DNA of 64,000 nucleotides from Adiantum capillus-veneris. Taxonomy: Eukaryota > Streptophyta > Polypodiopsida > Polypodiales > Pteridaceae. The translations under genes were made by a program, and so were the position numbers. The stretch lies in the NCBI GenBank assembly GCA_014529385.2, contig CM043952.1, forward strand, positions 58,614,119-58,678,118. Reading direction: 5' to 3'. Each line of letters opens with the position of its first letter. Position 1 is the stretch's first letter. Shown here piece after piece: positions 56,455-64,000 of the stretch. Below the pieces are notes generated by a model. It made no database searches and was not told the origin of the DNA. It was given only the letters and a program-made list of their open reading frames with translations.

Positions 56455-57120
56455 TTGGAGCCTATACTTAAGGTTATGGGGATAGCCATAAACATGAATC
56501 CTATACTACTCGAGTTAGCTCTGTATCATACACGTATTCATACATGCTGTTTTAAAAAGAATATTGTATCCACAATGCATCTATGGGTGACATCGATTGG
56601 TGGTACGTGCTTGACTTGCCTTCATGTATGGGATTATGTGGTATTGACTTATGATGATGAAGTGGTTGAAGTGTTCAACAACAATATTAAGAATTTCTTT
56701 GAATGTTTGCTTTGTAGTAACAATTGGCTCCTTACGTGACGTCTAAATGCTTTAGCAAGGGAAATGAGGTATTGACCATAATATTCAACAATATGGCAAC
56801 ACAATTATCAAGGGATACCTTTAACTTAGAAATAAAGAACAAAGTCCTTGCAATGTCGGGAAACATAACTTGTTGGAAAGGTTTTGATTATAGTTATTTT
56901 ACTCGATGTCAAGAACCTTACCATCAATTCTTCATTTACATCAATGATAGTCTGAGATATTGGTTTGAAAATCTCAGACTAGTTTAGCTTATAGGTCTAG
57001 AAGATATGTACCACTACTTGGACATACACTCTCGAATGCTAAGGATTGACAAAGTTGCCAAGAAGTTTGAAGAAATTACGACTGTCATAGGAAAAGGAAA
57101 GCTAGAAGATAATTAAAGTC
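56455..57120 (+). pseudogene. Unrecognised coding relic
   Basis: Two consecutive plus-strand frames (94 and 87 codons) in different phases: one with HVWDYVVLTYDDEVVEVFNN and one with NNMATQLSRDTFNLEIKNKV and DYSYFTRCQEPYHQFFIYIN. They look protein-like but match nothing I know. The segment lies within a 4.4-kb interval bounded by the short direct repeats at 56044 and 60486. Confidence 0.25.
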
Positions 57121-58445
57121 GTGTGGGAGGCTTAAGAGAATATCCAGTCACGAAAGTTAAAAGAGTATTTAGAGAGCTATCTCCAAAACATCAATAACAT
57201 TATTAAAAATTCATAAAAATCTAATTTTGGTTAATAAAGAGCATATACTCAATTTTTTGGTCCACATGTATACTAGGTTTTCTATCTCCTTGTCTTATTC
57301 TAGATGGATCTTCTTAATTGTCTAGATGAACTCCCAAGTGATTTTGCACAAAAAGTCCTTTTCAACTATGCGATTCAATGTTCATTGGGGAGTTGAAGTG
57401 GTTCAAACTTCAAAGGGAGCTAGACATTACCTTGTTCCAAACACTTAGATAGCATGGAGATAGTACATTGATGCACAACCTGAACATCGGACCCAAGCGT
57501 CACGAGGTAACTTAGCATGTTCTCATTTTGGACACATCAAGCCGAGAGATTATTCTTAGTAAAAAAGGTCCTCATGATAAATAAAAACTATGTCCTCTAT
57601 GAAAAAGTCATAATCAAGGTTTGGAAGAATTCAAATGGTGGCAACCAATTCTATTATGTACCTTAGGACTGATTCAATGGAGTACACAGACGTATTCTTA
57701 AGCTCAATACTCACAATGTCACTATCACCTTTGTTGACTATCAGAAGCGTTTATTAATTAGTGACTTTGATTAGGCATATCCAATGGAAGTAAAATCAAG
57801 TAGGTGTTTCTATAGAGATGATATAAATGAACAACACTCTTATGTAAATTGCTCTAATGCAACACCACTCACATGACGTATCTTGAGGAAGAGTGATATG
57901 AGAAAAAGGATATGAATCTTAGTGCATAAGTAGAAGTTCTAAACTTTGAGGACCGAGATGTAAATAAATACAAGTGTAGTACCTCAATTATAGGAACCAA
58001 AAATTGGTTCATAGGACCTTTTCGCATTTATGTATCTTACTAAAAGCGGCATGTATATTTTTGACTTTTATGGATATAAATTTTTTATTTTGATATGATT
58101 CACATTGTCTTATAGTAATAATTCTTGAATTTGAGTCTTTGTTTTACCATTCTAACTAACTTGAGCAATGGGGTGTGTGTGTAGATGAATGACACCTTAC
58201 CTCAAGGTATATATGTGAATATACTCTCTCGTCTTATGGTGAAATTTCATCTTCAGATAGGAGTGGAAGTGCAATGACTTATCACAACCACGTATGGTGG
58301 GAGAAAGAAGAGAAGGTCACAATCGATGGATTGTATTGTACCAAATACATTTCAAGCTTGGTACCAGTACACTGCAGGGAACCCAGAGTTTAGACCACCC
58401 AGACATAAACCTTCACCTTTTGGGAGTATCGAATGGTTTCAATAA
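57121..58445 (+). pseudogene. Unrecognised coding relic with a repeated VPNT...PE.R motif
   Basis: At 57422-57505 the frame reads RHYLVPNT*IAWR*YIDAQP then EHRTQAS. At 58326-58442 another frame reads MDCIVPNTFQAWYQYTAGNP then EFRPPRHK. The two share (L/I)VPNT..AW..Y.A..PE.R about 900 bp apart, so they probably derive from a duplicated domain or gene. Between them, short open runs occur (VLMINKNYVLYEKVIIKVWK near 57570). I do not recognise the family. Confidence 0.3.
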
Positions 58446-60485
58446 ATTGGGAATAAAAATCATTCTCTCGTGGGTGTCATGTGAAAATTAAGCACGAGCT
58501 AATAGTTATAGTTAAAAAAACAGCTTGCTATTGACTTCAGAGTCAATTTTTTGGACCCTAGATTTTGAATGAGTAAACCAACTTAGCAAACTAAAAATCT
58601 TGACTAAAATTGATGATAAATGTATTTAGGTCTCCAATATCACTTCGTGAATATGAGTTATTAATTATTCCATAACCGGGTTTTCCTACGCGTGAAGGGG
58701 TGCTACCTAGGGGAAATACCATATGACGGCGTGAGTTAATTGAGCTAGTTATATATGATATATGGTTTGTTTTCGTGATTTTATTTCAAGTGTTAGATGC
58801 CTATAAGCTTATGTGGGGGTATATGGTTAGTAACCCGAACCATACGGGTAGATATGAATAAAGTGCCTTTCTTTTCGTGTTACCGTTTGTTGCATGAGTA
58901 TCATGAGGGCAAAGTGATGTGATAAGGTGTTAGTCTATATTATGGATCTGAGCTTGATGCATTGGTTTCAGGTCAAACACTTCCATTTTCATATTATGCA
59001 TGCATCCAAAAATGGCAAAAAGTTATTTTTCACATATATGTGAAGTTATGGTTTATGGTTGCCTAAGTGTTAGAGCTGATTTGCATCATGCTTATGTTGT
59101 TGAAATGATATCATATGATATATGGAACCTCACGGATAGATGTGGATGCCTCATGTGCACATGTATGATTCTTTTGCACCTTTCTAGGTCAAAACCTCCG
59201 CCAAGGGGGGGGTCACTTAATCATTATGTGACTATCACGTGAGTGCAACAACAGGGATTATTAAATTTTATTTTTTCTTATATTTTCACATACAAAATGG
59301 TACCATGAAATGGATTTGGGGAAAAAGTTTACAGATTGAGTAGAAAAAGGGTGTATTTTATCTGTCAAAAATTTACAGATAAGCAGTTTTAGAAATATTC
59401 CTTGAATGCACATGATATAAACAATTAAGGGTGCAGTGTAGATATGATGTATCACTTATACATGATTGGATAAGTGATGGATATTGTCAAAATTGGATTT
59501 GGATATCATGAGTAGTTGCTGGTTGAACTTATTTTATGCATAAAAGCTTCATGTCTTAAGAGTCATGTGTGTGGGCTCCGTTTGATTGCAGTGGATATGT
59601 CAAACTTCAAGTGTGGTAGTTGGTTCAATGTTAATATGGATTATGGTCAAGGGCTGAGACTCCTCATGGATTATTGTTGTGGTTTAGATTGTGGAAGTCC
59701 GTGTGGCTCTTGGATATTTTTTTTGGATATGGTTATGACATCAAAATCTTGTCAAAAGTTTTGGAGCCATGTTATGTGCTAAAGTGTTTTTTGTAGGGAT
59801 GGATGTGCATCACCCCCAATTGGGTGGAGTGCTCACCCATGTGATGTGATTGGATTATGGTTTATGATTATGAATTGGATCAAATGGTTTATGGTGGATG
59901 TGTAAGGGTGGAGACCCTCTACAGTCTTAGTGCTTGTAAAGATTGTTTGTGCATATGGAAGATGCTATTGTGATTGGACTCATGTGTTATGTTTCTCATG
60001 GAAGCATTGCTACAAGATTAGGATCACCTACAATGCTTAGCCTTAGACAAAAGGGTCATTGACCTGGGGCTTTGCCTAGGTCTTGTTTTTTTGTTAGGCT
60101 CATCTACATGGTTAGTGCATTGGGGGTTGAACGACCTACATTGCTAATATGTCGGGGATATTACCTTGGCTTTAGCTAAACATGTGATGATGGGCATCAA
60201 AGAGGCGTGGCGCCTAAACTTGTATGGTTGGTGTTGATACCCTACCAGCTGCTATTATTTGAGATCATTTTAGAGCTTGGGCTTATGGAGGGAGGCAAAG
60301 CGGCCTCAGCATATGTCTAGCTCAAGTAGGTTGGAGGTGTTCTGGCTCTCTCTTGACAAAGTGAAATTCTCTCTTTCCATAGTAGAGCGTAAGTGAATGG
60401 GTGGACGGTCGATCCCTACACATGGTTCGGTGCTCTTCTAGTCATTTTGTTATATTTTTGATGTTATGGTATACCCAAATTTGGT
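58446..60485. other. No gene recognised
   Basis: AT-rich to mid-GC DNA with frames under 90 codons and no motif. A G-run (CCAAGGGGGGGGTC, about 59200) and several GGTTTATG.T phrases around 59860-59895 suggest LTR-derived material, but this is not demonstrated. Confidence 0.4.
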
Positions 60486-60570
60486 TATTGCATTAATACA
60501 AGGTTGCCTGTTTCTTTTAGATGGGGAATTTAAAGGTTCTCTCATGTCATTCTCTTGTGTCTGTGAGAAC
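60486..60570. repeat. Short direct repeat, right copy
   Basis: Counterpart of 56044-56120: TATTGCATTAATACAAGG, GTTGCCTGTTTC, TTAGATGGGG. Confidence 0.75.
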
Positions 60571-63190
60571 ATTGGTGGAGCCAAATTTGGTCCGAGCTAG
60601 AAAGTGGTCTATACCAAGCAGAGGTGGAAATAGGTGCAGTGCAGAAGGCTAGGATAGGTACCAAGGTCCTGGGCAGCCAAAGGGAAGCTCAAGGAAGCTT
60701 TCTAGGCTTAAAAATATCCAAATTGGCTCGATTGGGGTGGCCGATGAAGGTGTACAAAGTTCCAAATTAGTGCTCTAAAATGTAGTGTTCAGTGTACTCT
60801 AGAAGCTGGTCCAGACGGCTCGTCAAACGGAGCCCGGATGTGAAAGATATGGTAGCTTGAAGTAAGATACATTATAGATCCTCGCTGGATTGGGTGGGTG
60901 CAAGTGGTTGGTGAGAAATGGACATGAAGTGATAGGGATGAAATGCTCAATTTATGATCCTGTCGGTCTTTTGAGACTGATGATCGGACTCACGCAGTGC
61001 TAGTTATGAGCTGTCCAAGTTTGGATGGGGGGCGGGTCTGAGCCCACTTGCCCACAACGGAGGATGTGCCATCTGGAATCTTTTCTCACCAATGTTCTCA
61101 GTGACTATTTGCTCAAGTGGAGCTATCACAAATGGACAACACATCAATCGGATACTCGATCGAAAGGATACATTAGAATGAAGTTGGGAGCATTTGGAAG
61201 GGGAGAATTTGCAAATAATTTTCTCTGTATTTTATGGCCTTGGATAGCGGGCTCAGCGGATCCAGAATGCGATGAGGTTTGCACGACCCGCGAATGACTT
61301 GGTGAAGATCTGGCACGGCTTGGCGGCTCAGGCTTCCGGCCTCGGAGCAGTAAGATGGAGCAAATGGTGGTGTGTTGCCAAAGTATAAAATAAAAGGCCA
61401 TTTTCTTATGAAGGCTTGGGAACCCATGAGGGTGCATGAACGAGGGGACTGCCATGTGGCTTGGGTAGATCCCAAATGCACAGAAGGAGGCAGACCCGCG
61501 GAGTATAAAGGTTGGGGCATGCGGCCCATTTCAAGTAGAGGTTGGAGAGAGGGGCCCTTAGAGCTCCCGTGAGCTACGTCATGGAAGTTGGCGACGCTTC
61601 GAGCGCTTGCGCGAGTTGCAAGGGAGGAGCCAGGCGGCGTTTTTGCCAAGAGGGGTGGCATAGGTGGTGCGTGCCCGTGGGGGGAGCTGGTGGTGATTCG
61701 GCGGCGGTTGTGCAGTGGTGACATGGCGATATAGCAAAGGGGTTATTCCCGCAGCCCTTGGGGCCCAAATTTTTTTGAAGGGAACACCCCCCCTTAATAG
61801 CAACATCGCTAATGCCATGGGGTAGGGGAGGTTTCATGTGAGCAAGAAAGAGAGAAGAGAGCTCGGGTAAAGCAACCCGAGGCCAGTCAAGGGGTCAAGT
61901 GCCAAAGGGGGAATCCCACTAAAGAGAGAGAGAGGGGGCACGAGGGGGCCACCATGTGGACTAAGTGCAAAGGCAATCGGGCCACTTCAAGGCCGGACGA
62001 ACAAAGGGGAAAGCAAAGAGGAGGTTTCCGGGCACCCATTCGACGGGATCAAAAGAGGAGACCAAAAGGGTAGTTTCAAAGTTGGCCGAGCAAGGACAAA
62101 AAGTAAAGGAGAGAGGCTAGCACCAAGAGGAAGGAGGAGGAGAGGACAAAAAGGAAAGAGAAGAGGTTGGAGGGAATCGAACAGAGAGGGTCAAAGCTAG
62201 GCCAAAGGGGCACTATAAGCTAAGCTCCCAAAAGGGTAAAAAATGAAGGAAATTGTTTTTTTCTTAAAATGCCAAGGGCCAATAGCGACATCGCTAGTGC
62301 CCCCCCCCCCAAGTGCAAAGAGAGAGCAGAGGGAAAAAGTAAAGGGGTTCCCCCTTCCCAAAGATGCCAAAATTGAGATGCCAGATGTTCAAATGTGAGG
62401 GCAGTTTCAAAAATTGAAGGACCCCGCCTATAAAAGTCAAAATTTTCATCAAATTAGGGGCTTTTTTCCAGGCTTTTTGGTGTCGTTTGAAGCCTGCAAA
62501 GTGGAGCTCTATGAAAGAGGAGTGTGCTTGTCAAAGCCCTTTGTATTTTCTCATGAAAATGGCCATGGTGATGGTGTTTCTAGTCTGTGTACATGCTTTG
62601 TGAAGTGCAATTGAGCCATTGTTGCCCGGTTTTGTTGTGTTTCTCCTTCCCCCCTTGTCTTTCTCCTACTCTGGTATTTTCCCTCAGTGCCGGCTGTGTG
62701 GAAATGTGTGCTATCCCGGACCGATGTTGTTTGTGTGAGAGAGTGAGATTGAGTGGTTGCATGTGAGTGTAAGGGTAGAAACAGGCCATGGCAATAGGTG
62801 TGCGTTGTGTGGTGGACTTGTGGAGTGTGTGAGTAGTGGAAATTGGGCAGGGAGTGGTCTGCTAGTGTGAAGTGTGTTTTTGAAGGTGTTTGCCAAGAGG
62901 ATAGGGGTGCTGTGGATACCCTGAGCTATAAAGAGGCCCTTGTGTTTGTGTCGGGCATGTTCCCCCATTGCCCCTCTCCATATTCTAGTGCCCCCATTGA
63001 GGAGTGTGTTGATGCTCCTAGTTGAAGTCGAAGCGGTGATTTTGGTGATGCCAAAGGTGCGGCCTTTGAAGAGCAGGTTTTGCTAGTGAACCTGGTTGGC
63101 ACATTATGAGTTGTTCTTGCTATCATTGCAGATGATAGGTGATGAGGACAAGGTGCGTACGGTGCCCTTGGTGCTGTGAGGAAAAACTAA
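60571..63190 (+). other. GC-richer, LTR-like non-coding region
   Basis: Base composition rises clearly. Long minus-strand frames at 61144-61837 are compositional. A plus-strand TATA box, GCCTATAAAAGTC, lies at about 62427, followed by some 750 bp before the terminal ORF. This fits an LTR or other promoter region upstream of the ORF at 63194, but no second copy or primer site could be identified. Confidence 0.35.
62428..62436 (+). promoter_or_regulatory. TATA box candidate
   Basis: CTATAAAAG in GC-rich context, about 760 bp upstream of the terminal ORF. Confidence 0.4.
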
Positions 63191-63193
63191 GAT

Positions 63194-64000
63194 TTGGTTC
63201 GATGGCTTGCACGCGGCAAACAATTGCACGCGGCAAACAAACAGGTTCGACAGAGTTTTTGGAAACAGTTTCTGCTGCAATTTCACAAGGTCGTGTTGGC
63301 TGCTGAAGCGGATGCAAATATCAAGAGGCTACAACAAGAATTAAGTGGGAATTTTGATCCTTTTGTCGATAAGTTCGAAGAAAACTAGAAGGATTTGGTT
63401 GCTGTCATCGGAGTGGTCAATGTGGATGGTTTCAAGATGGAGAAATTCCTGGCTTGCTTGTGTCCTCGAGTTCCAGATAAGGTGGATGATGAAGAGACAA
63501 AGACTTATGTCAAGGCATTTAGAGTTTCTCGGATGAAGAGCAAGAAAATCAAAAGAAAGCTAGAGTTAGGCTTGTTAAATCCTGTAGATTGTGTGCCCGT
63601 TGAAGCAATGGCTTGTTCTATGGGCCCACCGAGGATGGTGCCGGTTGTGCGAGTTGTGGAGCCTGTTGAAGTAAGGCCAACAATGGATTTTGCTTGTATG
63701 GAAGTGCCTGTTTGTAGGATGCCAGTGCCTATGGAGGATGTACTTGCCAACAAGGGCAAGCCATGTGCTAAAGAGAGCCTGTGTATAACGATAAGGGCAG
63801 ATGCCAAGTGCCAGGTGCAGCTTGAAGAAATGAAGTATCTTCTTGTAGAGGGTTTGTGTGAGAAGGTAGCAAATTATGGCTAGTATGTAGGTGCCAAAGG
63901 CTTGGAGCTTGATGAGGAGAATGTGCAGAGACAAGTTGGCAGTAGACAAGATATTTTGTTAAACGATATGGATGCAAGTGTCGAGTTGGCCTATGGTTGT
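63194..64000 (+). CDS. Unrecognised ORF at the window edge, interrupted by two TAG codons
   Basis: One frame runs from 63194 to the window end with only TAG at 63386-63388 and TAG at 63881-63883. The first part is helical and charged (ADANIKRLQQELSGNFDPFV), the middle basic (SRMKSKKIKRKLELGLLNP), then Val/Pro/Met-rich (PPRMVPVVRVVEPVEVRPTM), then helical (QVQLEEMKYLLVEGLCEKV). It has no similarity I can name. A gag-like protein of a retrotransposon is possible given the upstream LTR-like region, but no zinc knuckle is seen in the window. It may instead be a pseudogene. Confidence 0.4.

Noticed and set aside
61144-61837. Long minus-strand Pro/Ser/His-rich frames
   Set aside because: They overlap one another in different frames in GC-rich DNA and show no conserved motif; composition explains them.

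Overview
The window is a piece of land-plant nuclear DNA made almost entirely of transposable elements. No intact host gene was recognised. The plant assignment rests on CACTA transposase domains of the plant DUF4218/DUF4216 type, several Ty1/Copia elements primed by initiator tRNA-Met, plant-type Ty3/Gypsy elements, and LTR promoters with TATAAA boxes. The very long CT, CA, TA and poly-C tracts and the heavy element decay suggest a large genome. The species cannot be named from this evidence; a fern or gymnosperm is a guess.

Layout. Positions 1-13246 form a direct duplication with a period of about 9.9 kb: 1-3187 matches 9901-12960 and 4235-4510 matches 12963-13246. It carries a broken CACTA element on the minus strand and is packed with microsatellites. 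Positions 13247-15904 hold a decayed plus-strand gene of a family I do not recognise. Positions 16250-19285 hold a minus-strand Gypsy protease fragment with an LTR-like region. Positions 19286-22980 are a minus-strand non-autonomous Copia ('A') whose single long frame has gag and protease but no integrase or reverse transcriptase. Positions 22981-26756 are a plus-strand Copia ('B') cut off in the reverse transcriptase. A Gypsy integrase scrap at 26757-27190 is followed by a minus-strand Copia ('C', 27191-33312), whose reverse transcriptase is interrupted by a 1999-bp solo LTR with a 4-bp target duplication.

Positions 33313-35175 hold a plus-strand Gypsy protease scrap and non-coding LTR-like DNA. 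Positions 35176 to about 44700 are a minus-strand Gypsy ('F') with gag, protease, RT, RNase H and two integrase zinc-binding motifs, a tRNA-Asp-like primer site and a leader built of four 285-bp repeats centred on palindromes. Positions 45162-50604 are a complete but decayed plus-strand Copia ('E'). Positions 51161-53862 are a structurally complete gag-only Copia ('D') with perfect 5-bp target duplications, inserted in a B-type LTR that is itself joined to a C-type RT/RNase H and 3' LTR ('G', 54049 to about 56047). Positions 56048-64000 hold unrecognised coding relics, a GC-richer LTR-like region and an unrecognised ORF running off the window.

How the parts relate. The elements form nested and abutting insertions. 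Nearly all in-frame stops in the Copia elements can be explained as single C-to-T or G-to-A changes from the expected residue, as expected after cytosine methylation and silencing. Copia A and D lack polymerase and would have depended on autonomous relatives.
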